Origin: an uncultured Alphaproteobacteria bacterium
Lineage (GTDB): Bacteria; Pseudomonadota; Alphaproteobacteria; CAAHEQ01; UBA3637
Reading direction: 5' to 3'
NCBI GenBank assembly: GCA_944392125.1
Contig: CALXVP010000012.1
Location: 1-44,578 of the forward strand
Length of the DNA stretch: 44,578 nucleotides
Shown here: in pieces, positions 11,704 through 19,170 of the stretch
Numbering within the stretch: position 1 is the stretch's first letter
Layout: every line of letters starts with the position of its first letter
Translations under genes and position numbers: made by a program
The notes under the pieces: model-generated
What the model saw: the letters and a program-made list of their open reading frames with translations, nothing else
Told to the model about the DNA's origin: nothing
Databases searched by the model: none

Positions 11704-11731
11704 TAGATAAGTTTTTTCTCGGTAATTGCAA
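11704..11731 (-). promoter_or_regulatory. Possible promoter of the ferritin-like gene
   Basis: On the minus strand TTGCAA (11726-11731) and TATCTA (11704-11709) are 16 bp apart, placing a start about 50 nt upstream of the ferritin-like start codon. It is divergent from the FMN reductase promoter at 11763. No clear Fur box is visible. Confidence 0.4.
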
Positions 11732-11762
11732 TATGGCAAAAAGTGTATTTTAATTACGCGAC

Positions 11763-11791
11763 TTGACAAACATATTTTTGTGTTTTATCTC
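11763..11791 (+). promoter_or_regulatory. Promoter of the FMN reductase gene
   Basis: A perfect -35 box TTGACA (11763-11768) is followed after 17 bp by TATCTC (11786-11791). The predicted start lies just before the tetranucleotide repeat at 11804-11839, so the repeat would be part of the mRNA leader. Confidence 0.5.
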
Positions 11792-11803
11792 TATACGTGA
11801 AAG

Positions 11804-11839
11804 AAATAAATAAATAAATAAAGAAAGAAAGAAAGAAAG
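11804..11839 (+). repeat. Tetranucleotide microsatellite (AAAT x4 then AAAG x5)
   Basis: Nine perfect tetranucleotide units (four AAAT, five AAAG) lie between the promoter and the ribosome binding site of the FMN reductase gene. Repeats of this kind can change length by slipped-strand mispairing. They do not lie between the -35 and -10 boxes, so any effect would be on the leader of the mRNA. Confidence 0.9.
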
Positions 11840-11861
11840 CAATTTTAAAAGGAGCAAAAGA

Positions 11862-12389
11862 ATGAAAAAAATCGGTATTCTCGTAGGCAGTCGGCATCAA
11901 GAATCAATCAATCGCAAAATCGCTCAATCTTTCGTTCAAATCGGACATCCCGATTTATCTTTTTCGTTTATAGATATTTCCGCCTTACCTCTTTTTTCGG
12001 AAGATTTAGAGCAAAATTTACCGCAATCGGTTACCGAATTTTGTGAATCTATTCGCGCAAATGATTTAATTTTAATCATGACTCCCGAATATAATCGCGC
12101 CATTCCGGGCGTGTTGAAGAATGCGTTGGATTGGGCCTCTCGGCCTTATGGAAAAGGCGCCTTGTCCGGCAAAGAAGCCGCTATAGCCGGCGTATCGCTG
12201 GGCGGTGCCGGTACGGCTGCCGCACAAGTGCAACTGCGCGCTTTATTGCCCAGTTTGGGTATGGTTCAGGTTCGTCATCCCGAAATGTGTCTGGTTTGGA
12301 AGCCGACTTTACTGAATGAAAACAGGTTGCCGACGGATGAAAATACCACGCTGTTCTTTAAAAAATTCCTGGACGCATTAGCCAAATAG
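11862..12389 (+). CDS. NAD(P)H-dependent FMN reductase family flavoprotein
   Basis: This is a flavodoxin-fold oxidoreductase of the SsuE/chromate-reductase type, which uses NAD(P)H to reduce FMN or quinone-like substrates in the cytoplasm. The 175-residue product has the FMN-phosphate loop GSRHQESINRK near the N-terminus, the family signature PEYNRAIPGVLKNALDWASRP (about 70-90) and the loop GVSLGGAGTAAAQ. AAAGGAG precedes the ATG with suitable spacing. The gene stands alone; the native substrate cannot be told from sequence. Confidence 0.88.
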   Translation: MKKIGILVGSRHQESINRKIAQSFVQIGHPDLSFSFIDISALPLFSEDLEQNLPQSVTEFCESIRANDLILIMTPEYNRAIPGVLKNALDWASRPYGKGALSGKEAAIAGVSLGGAGTAAAQVQLRALLPSLGMVQVRHPEMCLVWKPTLLNENRLPTDENTTLFFKKFLDALAK

Positions 12390-12728
12390 TCGGATACATC
12401 AGCATAATAGCTCAAATGACGGCAAAACAATCGGTCATCACGGTAAGATAATGAGCGTATTGCTAACGCAGTCGGCCTCACTATCAAAATCATGAAAATG
12501 ATGACGAAGCAATTTTGGGCACGTCGGCAAAGCAACTACGTATGCACCGATTTCGGTTCGTTATCCTTTTCTGTTGCTATTGAGCATAGGGTTTTGGCAT
12601 AATGCTTTGGCAAAATGCCAAAGCATAATTCTACTGCAAAAAAGCAACGAGTTCTACATTAACAACAGCGCATTTTTTTATGCAGTTAATGGCATAAAGT
12701 TGCTATCTTATCAGTCACTCACGCTCTG
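12390..12728. other. Convergent intergenic region with a perfect hairpin
   Basis: These 339 bp separate the convergent ends of the FMN reductase gene and the MFS gene. I see no convincing gene on either strand. The clearest structure is a perfect 11-bp inverted repeat with a 3-nt loop (12602-12612 with 12616-12626). It lacks a T tract on either side, so it is not a standard terminator. Confidence 0.6.
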
Positions 12729-13964
12729 TTAGGAATGAGAAGATTCGGCTATCACTTGCAAGTGCATCCGATAAAGTTTAACGCTAAACAATAAAATCGG
12801 AATTAACAGCAATGCGGAAATCAAAAATGTTTCGCCGACACCAAGCGTATCAAATAACGGTTTAAGCGCAATCATACCCACACCGCAAAAAGCCGTTCCG
12901 ATCATTGATTTAACGGAAATAATCGTTGAACGTTCATCCGATTCGATACGGTGATGAATCAGGGTTGAAGTAACAATTCCCGTCAGGCAAACGGACCCGC
13001 TACCAATCATCATTAAAATCAAACAAGCATACACGCCGACATACGGCACATATACGGCTGCACAAGCGCCGATTGTTGACACGACAATCACAATACCCGC
13101 CAAACGAATCACTTTGTCTAATCCGAATCTGCCCAATAACTTACCTGAAACAGATGACCAGAAAATACGGCACAGCGCATTTCCGCCCAATATAATGCTG
13201 AACATATAAACCGGAATATCCCGCGCAATCATCACCGATTGCAAACCCCACATTAAAATCAGCGTCAACATACCATACATGGCCGGATATAAAATTAACC
13301 ACCTGATTTGGGTATTTTTAAGGGAAAATTTTACAATGGATAAAACATCTTGCATTGTGCTTTTATTCTTATCTTTTTTCCGCCGAGATTCAGGCACATC
13401 GGGCATCAAGAGCAAAATAACCGACGCAATACTCAAACAGCCGATACTAAACCAAAGGGGGGTTGTCGGTCCGATAAATTGATAGAGAAAGGCCCCTGAA
13501 AACGTTGCCAACAACAAACCAATGCCGGAGCATGTTTCTATTTTTGATAATTTTTTATGAAACGCATGCTGTTTATGGCGTTTCTTCAACAAATCATAGA
13601 GGTAAGCCTCCATCGTGCCGGAAGTCAATGCAATAGAAAGAGCAAACATCATTTCACCGGCTAAAAGCCACCAGAATCCGTATCCGAAAATCCAAAAAAG
13701 GTATCCGATAATTCGTCCGATCATCCCGAGAATAACTGTATTTTTGCGGGAAAAAACATCACCGATATATCCCGTCGGTATTTCAAAAGCAAATACACAC
13801 AACCATGAAAGACCTTGTATCAAAAAGAAATCGCCGATATCAACGCCCTTAAATCCGTAAAACAACATTAAAACAGGTACGGTAAAAATTGCTTCTTTTA
13901 ATCCACCGACAACCGTTAGCGCCGTCGGAGCATATCTTAAAGGAATTAAGTTAAACACATTCAT
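12729..13964 (-). CDS. MFS transporter
   Basis: This is an integral inner-membrane protein of about 411 residues with some twelve hydrophobic segments, a major facilitator superfamily transporter. The loop between segments 2 and 3 carries the superfamily motif as FEIPTGYIGDVFSRK. The central cytoplasmic loop (about residues 180-200) is basic. I chose the ATG at 13964 because AAGAGG lies just upstream; an earlier ATG at 14003 lacks a ribosome binding site. The substrate is unknown; drug efflux is one option. It is not clearly in an operon with its neighbours. Confidence 0.85.
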   Translation of the reverse strand: MNVFNLIPLRYAPTALTVVGGLKEAIFTVPVLMLFYGFKGVDIGDFFLIQGLSWLCVFAFEIPTGYIGDVFSRKNTVILGMIGRIIGYLFWIFGYGFWWLLAGEMMFALSIALTSGTMEAYLYDLLKKRHKQHAFHKKLSKIETCSGIGLLLATFSGAFLYQFIGPTTPLWFSIGCLSIASVILLLMPDVPESRRKKDKNKSTMQDVLSIVKFSLKNTQIRWLILYPAMYGMLTLILMWGLQSVMIARDIPVYMFSIILGGNALCRIFWSSVSGKLLGRFGLDKVIRLAGIVIVVSTIGACAAVYVPYVGVYACLILMMIGSGSVCLTGIVTSTLIHHRIESDERSTIISVKSMIGTAFCGVGMIALKPLFDTLGVGETFLISALLLIPILLFSVKLYRMHLQVIAESSHS

Positions 13965-14057
13965 TAAAGACCTCTTATTCGGATATGATTTTCTTTTATT
14001 CAAAATTTATTCAAAACAACTTATTCAAAGCAACGCATTACCAATTCAAAAATTCTC

Positions 14058-14642
14058 TCACTCTTGCAATTCATGATTTGTTTGCACTTTTGGTTCTTGT
14101 ATCAGGGCTTCTTTACCGGCCTCCAAAATTGTTCCCTCCGGTAAAGTAAGAGCTTTTGCTTCATTTTCTTCCGATTCTTGCGCCAATGCAGGATTATCGT
14201 CATCGGCAATCAAGTGCATATCTTTTTCGCGCTCAACGGGTAGCGGTTGCACCAAATCTTCCATAATATCTTGATTGATACATTGTAACAGCCACACATC
14301 ATAAATCGGATGCTCCAACGGCGACAATGCCGGATTGGAAGAAAACATCCATCCTTTAAAAATTTGCTTTTGCGGGGCATCTTTAACCGCTTCAAAAATT
14401 TGCAAATAAACGGCATTTTCAGGCATTTCTTCCTGCGGTTTCGTCAAACAACGTTCGGGTATAATCGTCAGTGTACCGAACTTTAAGGGTTGATTGACCG
14501 TTGCTTCCATTGTCTTGACACGGCCCGTAATTTTATCCACCCCGCGCAACACCATTTTTTGTGTAGCGATGTCTGCCGCCGAGGCCGTGCCGATATACAT
14601 CAACACGCCCGCCATCATACCCGTCATCCATTTCGCCGTCAT
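14058..14642 (-). CDS. DUF2155 family exported protein
   Basis: The product begins with a signal peptide (residues about 1-22, ending GTASAA) and then carries the alphaproteobacterial DUF2155 domain, recognised by FKGWMFSSNPALSPLEHPIYDVWLLQC. It is therefore periplasmic; the exact role is unknown. In alphaproteobacteria this family is often encoded beside an MlaD-like gene, as here, which hints at a link with outer-membrane lipid transport. The C-terminal 60 residues are acidic and look disordered. The ATG at 14642 has GAGGG before it; starts at 14678 or 14663 are possible. Confidence 0.85.
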   Translation of the reverse strand: MTAKWMTGMMAGVLMYIGTASAADIATQKMVLRGVDKITGRVKTMEATVNQPLKFGTLTIIPERCLTKPQEEMPENAVYLQIFEAVKDAPQKQIFKGWMFSSNPALSPLEHPIYDVWLLQCINQDIMEDLVQPLPVEREKDMHLIADDDNPALAQESEENEAKALTLPEGTILEAGKEALIQEPKVQTNHELQE

Positions 14643-14731
14643 CTGTTTTACCCTCATTTTTTTGTTTTCTTCACACAAATCATTTTCTTGGTTAATGTCT
14701 TTGCCGAACGCCCTACGTCATTAGCACCGCA

Positions 14732-15175
14732 TTACTTTGTGGATAAGAAGATAAACTCCGAAATACTATCTTCCAGCGATTTATAATTTTCCGTATTTAT
14801 AATGCGATTGCCGTTTTGCAACATTTCCGCACTTTTCCCCGGCTCCAAACGCACATATTTACCACCCATAACGCCGACATCGGCAATGGCAGCCGTTGTA
14901 TCTTTCGGCAACCGAACGGCATTATCAATACTTAATACCACATCCGCCGTATACGTATCCTGATTTAAAACCGTTGATAATACGGAACCGACTTTAATAC
15001 CTGCAATACGCACGTCCGAACCGACTTCCAATCCGCCGATTTTCATAAAATTCGCAGTTAAGTTATACCCTTTGATTTCTTTCGTATCAACCTTTGATGC
15101 CGCAAAGAATAGGAATACCCCGGCAAAAATTAACACAAAAAAACCTAAAATCGTTTCTACCGGATTTTTTTTCAT
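14732..15175 (-). CDS. mlaD: MCE/MlaD-like lipid-transport subunit, second copy
   Basis: The 147-residue product has one N-terminal transmembrane segment (about 8-25) and one MCE domain with VGSDVRIAGIKVGSV and MGGKYVRLEPG. MlaD proteins form hexameric rings that bind phospholipids in the periplasm as part of an ABC transporter keeping the outer membrane asymmetric. The start overlaps the stop of the preceding MCE gene in an ATGA, so the two are translationally coupled. No MlaE permease or MlaF ATPase gene lies nearby. Confidence 0.85.
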   Translation of the reverse strand: MKKNPVETILGFFVLIFAGVFLFFAASKVDTKEIKGYNLTANFMKIGGLEVGSDVRIAGIKVGSVLSTVLNQDTYTADVVLSIDNAVRLPKDTTAAIADVGVMGGKYVRLEPGKSAEMLQNGNRIINTENYKSLEDSISEFIFLSTK

Positions 15176-15753
15176 TTGATACCCTCGTTTGTTTCGTTTA
15201 TGTCATTGACCGTTTGTTGCCCGTCCGCCGAGCCCGTTTCCGACTGTATTGCGGATAAAGGCTGTTCGTTTGCTCCCGTTAATTCTTCTTCCTTAACTTG
15301 TTTTTTCTCACGCATATACGCGTTCACTTTATCCATTAACTCCGTTAAAATCACGGCATCTTGCGTATAGGCAATTTCATCGCCCGATTCCAGCATTTCT
15401 TCATCCGCCCCCGGCACAATTTCCAGATATTTAGAACCGAGCAAGCCATCTGTTTCAATCACGGCAGACGAATCAACCGATAACGCTATCTTCTTATCAA
15501 AGCCCAATTTAACAAGCACTTGATACCCGTTGCCGAGTTTTTGCCCTTCCACCTCGCCGACTTTTATTCCCGCAATACGCACATCGGCACCGTTCATCAA
15601 TCCGTCTGCTTTTGAAAAGGGTGCATATAAATAAAATGCCCGCTCATCGTTTTCAACAGCCGATTTTGCGTGCACGAATCCCAACAATCCGCCCAGCAGA
15701 ACAACTAATACCGTTCCGGCGATTATTTCTTTGTTTTCGGTTTTCAACTTCAT
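15172..15753 (-). CDS. MCE/MlaD-like lipid-transport subunit, first copy
   Basis: The 193-residue product has an N-terminal membrane segment (about 9-28) and an MCE domain with NGADVRIAGIKVGEV and LLGSKYLEIVPG. It is a paralogue of the next gene, sharing the DVRIAGIKVG core, but has a longer acidic, Gln/Glu-rich C-terminal tail of about 60 residues. The tandem pair could form a mixed MCE ring or two alternative rings. A strong promoter lies 23 bp upstream. Confidence 0.83.
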   Translation of the reverse strand: MKLKTENKEIIAGTVLVVLLGGLLGFVHAKSAVENDERAFYLYAPFSKADGLMNGADVRIAGIKVGEVEGQKLGNGYQVLVKLGFDKKIALSVDSSAVIETDGLLGSKYLEIVPGADEEMLESGDEIAYTQDAVILTELMDKVNAYMREKKQVKEEELTGANEQPLSAIQSETGSADGQQTVNDINETNEGIK

Positions 15754-15775
15754 ACCTTTTTATCCTTTTTTCGGT

Positions 15776-15804
15776 ATTTCACCCGATTTTGCACGTTTTG
15801 TCAA
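15776..15804 (-). promoter_or_regulatory. Promoter of the MCE-MCE-DUF2155 operon
   Basis: On the minus strand TTGACA (15799-15804) and TGAAAT (15776-15781) are separated by 17 bp, just upstream of the first MCE gene. Confidence 0.65.
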
Positions 15805-15844
15805 GCATCTTTATCATTTTTTGCGCTTTTTTCAAAGAATAAAA

Positions 15845-15873
15845 TTGACGCGAAATGTTTTTTTGATTACACT
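15845..15873 (+). promoter_or_regulatory. Promoter of the M48 protease gene
   Basis: TTGACG (15845-15850) and TACACT (15868-15873) are separated by 17 bp. The predicted start is close to the GGAG ribosome binding site, so the leader would be very short. Confidence 0.6.
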
Positions 15874-15893
15874 CTCTTTCGGGAGTGTTTAGG

Positions 15894-17216
15894 ATGAATA
15901 ATAAATTACGGGGTGGCGTTTTCGGGGTACTTATCGCCTGTATCACATTTTTTTCCGTTACCGCGCATGCGCTTTCGGTTATTCGGGATACGGAAGTCGA
16001 ATCCGTTCTGACAAGTTATGCCCGAAAAATTTTTAAGGCAGCCGGATTAAATCCGAATAATGCTCAAATCGTTCTTGTTAATGACCACAGTATCAATGCC
16101 TTTGTAGCCGGCGGACAAACTATTTTCGTGCATACGGGGTTAATTACGCAATCGCAATCCGTAGATGATATTATTTTCGTTTTATCGCACGAAACGGGGC
16201 ATATCGTGGGTGGACATATTGTGCGCGGTATCGGAGCCTACGGACAAGCACGCACCACGGCTTTAATTTCCACCATTTTGGGCGGACTGGTTGCCGTTGC
16301 GGGCCGACCGGATGCCGGCATGGCCGTTATGATGGGCGGTTCCACTTCCGCTGCGGGAATGTTTACCGCTTATCGCCAGACCGAAGAAAGTTCGGCTGAT
16401 AGAACGGCTGTTGACATTATGCAAAAAACGCATTACTCCATGCGCGGATTTGAAAATACGATGAAGTTAATACAAGCGCAAGAGCGCATCAGTTCAAGCG
16501 ATGACTTTTCATATTTGCGCACACACCCGTTAACCCGCGAACGAGTCAACGCATTGGAACGATTTACGAAAAATGCTCCGGCCGTTCGTGATGATATTCG
16601 ATATGATTTAATTCGTGCAAAACTCATCGGATTTTTATACGAACCGACGCAGACGCGTTCACTTTACCAAAACGATACTTCCATGGCCGGGGATTATGCA
16701 CGCGCGATTGCGATGTATCGGGCCCATCAATTTGAACAAGCGCAACAGATGATTGATAATTTAATTCGGCAAAAAAACGATTATCCGTATTTTTACGAAT
16801 TAAAAGGACAGTTTTATCTGGAAACGGGCAATCTGAACAATGCGATTGATAATTACCAAAAAGCCATCAATTTAATGCCCAATGCACCGTTGATGCGTTT
16901 ATCCATGGCGCAAGCCTTATTGGAACGGCGTCAAGCAGGCGATGCCGTTCGTGCCATACCGCATTTAAAGGCAGTGTTAGCGAAAGAAAACGATACACCG
17001 CTCGCCTGGCAATTACTCGCAACAGCGTATGACTTAACGGGGAAACAAGTCGAAATTCCTTATGCTATGGCAGAATATTATCGCACGATAGGTGATTTAA
17101 AAAGTGCCAAACGCATGGCCAAAAAAGCATTAAATACCCTGCCGAAAAACACGCCCGCCTATCAACATGCCCAAGATATTATGGCATTACCGGAAGAAAA
17201 AGGATCTTACTATTAG
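15894..17216 (+). CDS. BepA-like M48 metalloprotease with TPR repeats
   Basis: The product of about 440 residues has a signal peptide ending near VTAHA, an M48 peptidase domain with zinc site HETGH followed by GGH, and a C-terminal tetratricopeptide region with YFYELKGQFYLETGNLNNAIDNYQKA. This architecture is that of BepA (YfgC), a periplasmic protease and chaperone that monitors LptD and BAM assembly in the outer membrane. The third zinc ligand is probably the Glu in ESSADRTAVD. The ATG at 15894 is preferred since GGAG lies 8 nt before it. Confidence 0.9.
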   Translation: MNNKLRGGVFGVLIACITFFSVTAHALSVIRDTEVESVLTSYARKIFKAAGLNPNNAQIVLVNDHSINAFVAGGQTIFVHTGLITQSQSVDDIIFVLSHETGHIVGGHIVRGIGAYGQARTTALISTILGGLVAVAGRPDAGMAVMMGGSTSAAGMFTAYRQTEESSADRTAVDIMQKTHYSMRGFENTMKLIQAQERISSSDDFSYLRTHPLTRERVNALERFTKNAPAVRDDIRYDLIRAKLIGFLYEPTQTRSLYQNDTSMAGDYARAIAMYRAHQFEQAQQMIDNLIRQKNDYPYFYELKGQFYLETGNLNNAIDNYQKAINLMPNAPLMRLSMAQALLERRQAGDAVRAIPHLKAVLAKENDTPLAWQLLATAYDLTGKQVEIPYAMAEYYRTIGDLKSAKRMAKKALNTLPKNTPAYQHAQDIMALPEEKGSYY

Positions 17217-17271
17217 TAAAATGCATTTTATATCGGCTTAAAAAACAATTACAAAACGGAGGAAATAAAAA

Positions 17272-17733
17272 ATGGACGCATTAACCGAATTAAACAAACT
17301 TTACGAGCTTAAAGAAAAAGGCATTTTAACCGAAGAAGAATATAACGAACAAAAGAAGCGAATTTTAGCAAATCCCAATGATTTTGAGCAAAACCCTTCT
17401 CCGGTTACCGCATCTCCCGAAAAGAGTCGCAATATTTATATTTTAATTGCTTTTTTCTTAGGGTGTTTCGGTATTCATAATTTTTATATCGGCAGAAAAA
17501 CGCGTGGTATTCTGCAATTAATTTTGTGTTTACTTTTCTTTTTGGTGGTTCCACTGGTTATTCTGTGGATATGGATTGTGATTGATATGCTAACGGTTAA
17601 AACGGAAGGGAATGGTCGGTTAATGACGCCCATCAACGGTTGGGGCATTTTTCTGATTATCCTGCAACTGTTCTCAATCTTTTGGATTCCGGCAGCCTTT
17701 GTGCTCAATATCCTTTCGGCCGGCTCTTTATAG
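17272..17733 (+). CDS. SHOCT and TM2 domain membrane protein
   Basis: The 153-residue product starts with a SHOCT domain (LYELKEKGILTEEEYNEQKKRIL, about 10-32), a short linker, and then a TM2 domain with FFLGCFGIHNFYIGRKTRGILQ (about 61-83) and two hydrophobic segments. A third hydrophobic segment closes the protein. Proteins of this kind are small inner-membrane proteins without an assigned function. GGAGG precedes the start. It lies 55 bp after the M48 protease gene and may share its transcript. Confidence 0.85.
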   Translation: MDALTELNKLYELKEKGILTEEEYNEQKKRILANPNDFEQNPSPVTASPEKSRNIYILIAFFLGCFGIHNFYIGRKTRGILQLILCLLFFLVVPLVILWIWIVIDMLTVKTEGNGRLMTPINGWGIFLIILQLFSIFWIPAAFVLNILSAGSL

Positions 17734-17836
17734 TATCATCTTAAAAATTATTACATACACTTTATATGTAAAAACAGCCTGTTATACAAGTAAAAACCGA
17801 TTAACAAAATATATCTCAACATATTTAAATAACAAA

Positions 17837-17864
17837 AAAGCAGGGCACAATCACACCCTGCTTT
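17837..17864. terminator. Terminator between the TM2 gene and the flavodiiron gene
   Basis: A perfect 9-bp stem (17837-17845 with 17856-17864) lies between convergent genes. On the minus strand it is followed by six T, so it best serves the flavodiiron gene; the plus-strand side is weaker but T-rich. Confidence 0.75.
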
Positions 17865-17887
17865 ATCGTTTATTTTATCGCAATTTT

Positions 17888-19054
17888 TTATTCCGCTAAA
17901 AGTGAATCTACCAATGCGGTTAATTGCACCTTATCGGCCTCTTTATATGCCGACTTAATCGTCACAACCGGTTCAAGAAGTGTGATATTTTTAAGGCTCT
18001 CAAATTCGGCTTTCATTTTCTTTGCCGCCATCGGCGCCCATGAGCCGTTTTCAATAAATCCCACTTTTCGATTTTGATAATTCTTGCTCTTTAAATGCGC
18101 GATAAAACTTTCCATAACAGGGAACAATCCGCCGTCGTATGTTACGGATGCCAATACCAATCTATCATAACGGAAAGCATCTTCTACGGCTTCTGCCATA
18201 TCATCACGCGCTAAATCAGCCAAAGAAACTTTAATATCACTTTTTGCTTCAATCATTTCTTTCAACCGTTCGGCAACGGCTTTCGTATGGCCGTAAACAG
18301 AAGCATACGCAATAAAAATACCTTTATCTTCCGGGCGATAAGAACTCCATGTATCATATTTACCGATATAGTGGGCTAAATTCTCCGTTAACATCGGTCC
18401 ATGCAAGGGGAAAATTTTTTGAATATCCAGTGTGCTCGCTTTTTTAAGTAAGTTTTGCACTTGTGCACCGTATTTCCCGACAATGTTGATATAATACCGA
18501 CGCGCTTCACAATCCCATTCTTCATCCACATCCAATGCGCCGAATTTACCGAACGCATCCGCCGAAAACAACGCCTTATCATACGAATCATAAGCAACCA
18601 TTACTTCGGGCCAATGCACCATCGGAGCCATAATAAATTGCAACGTATGTTTACCGAGTTCAAGCGGTGTTGTTTCACTCACAACCACTTTTCTATCTTC
18701 AAATGAAAGACCCGGGAAAAACTGCGGAATCATACCGAATGTTTTAGCATTGGAAACAATCTTTGCATGCGGATACTTATCCATAAACAGTTCGATACTG
18801 GCGGCATGATCGGGCTCCATGTGCAACACGATTAGATAATCCGGCTCTCTGTTACCCAACACCTGCGTTAAATTTTCAAACCATTCAGCCGTTGCCCGCT
18901 TATCTACCGTATCCATCACGGCAATTTTATCATCCATAATCACGTATGAATTATACGAAATGCCGTTCGGAATAATATATTGCCCCTCAAACAAATCCAG
19001 CGTTTTATCATCAACACCCACATAAAACGTTTCATTTGTTAATTTTTTCATCAT
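17888..19054 (-). CDS. Flavodiiron protein (A-type flavoprotein)
   Basis: This enzyme reduces O2 to water or NO to N2O in the cytoplasm and protects anaerobes and microaerobes. The 388-residue product has a metallo-beta-lactamase-like diiron domain with the ligand set H78-x-E80-x-D82-H83 (LHMEPDHAAS), His in MVHWPEV, Asp in FSADAFG and His in PLHGPM, then a flavodoxin domain from about residue 250 with YASVYGHTKAVAE. There is no rubredoxin extension, so a separate electron donor is needed. The preference for O2 or NO cannot be told from sequence. Confidence 0.95.
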   Translation of the reverse strand: MMKKLTNETFYVGVDDKTLDLFEGQYIIPNGISYNSYVIMDDKIAVMDTVDKRATAEWFENLTQVLGNREPDYLIVLHMEPDHAASIELFMDKYPHAKIVSNAKTFGMIPQFFPGLSFEDRKVVVSETTPLELGKHTLQFIMAPMVHWPEVMVAYDSYDKALFSADAFGKFGALDVDEEWDCEARRYYINIVGKYGAQVQNLLKKASTLDIQKIFPLHGPMLTENLAHYIGKYDTWSSYRPEDKGIFIAYASVYGHTKAVAERLKEMIEAKSDIKVSLADLARDDMAEAVEDAFRYDRLVLASVTYDGGLFPVMESFIAHLKSKNYQNRKVGFIENGSWAPMAAKKMKAEFESLKNITLLEPVVTIKSAYKEADKVQLTALVDSLLAE

Positions 19055-19090
19055 GTTGTTTCCCTTTCGTTTGTATGAAAAATTAAGGCG

Positions 19091-19119
19091 AGTTTAACCG
19101 AATTTAAAAAAAATCACAA
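19091..19119 (-). promoter_or_regulatory. Promoter of the flavodiiron gene
   Basis: On the minus strand TTGTGA (19114-19119) and TAAACT (19091-19096) are separated by 17 bp, about 37 bp upstream of the start codon. Confidence 0.55.
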
Positions 19120-19170
19120 GCAGAAAATGAATCTTCGCTTAAAATACCTATTTTCGTTCAGCCTACCGCA

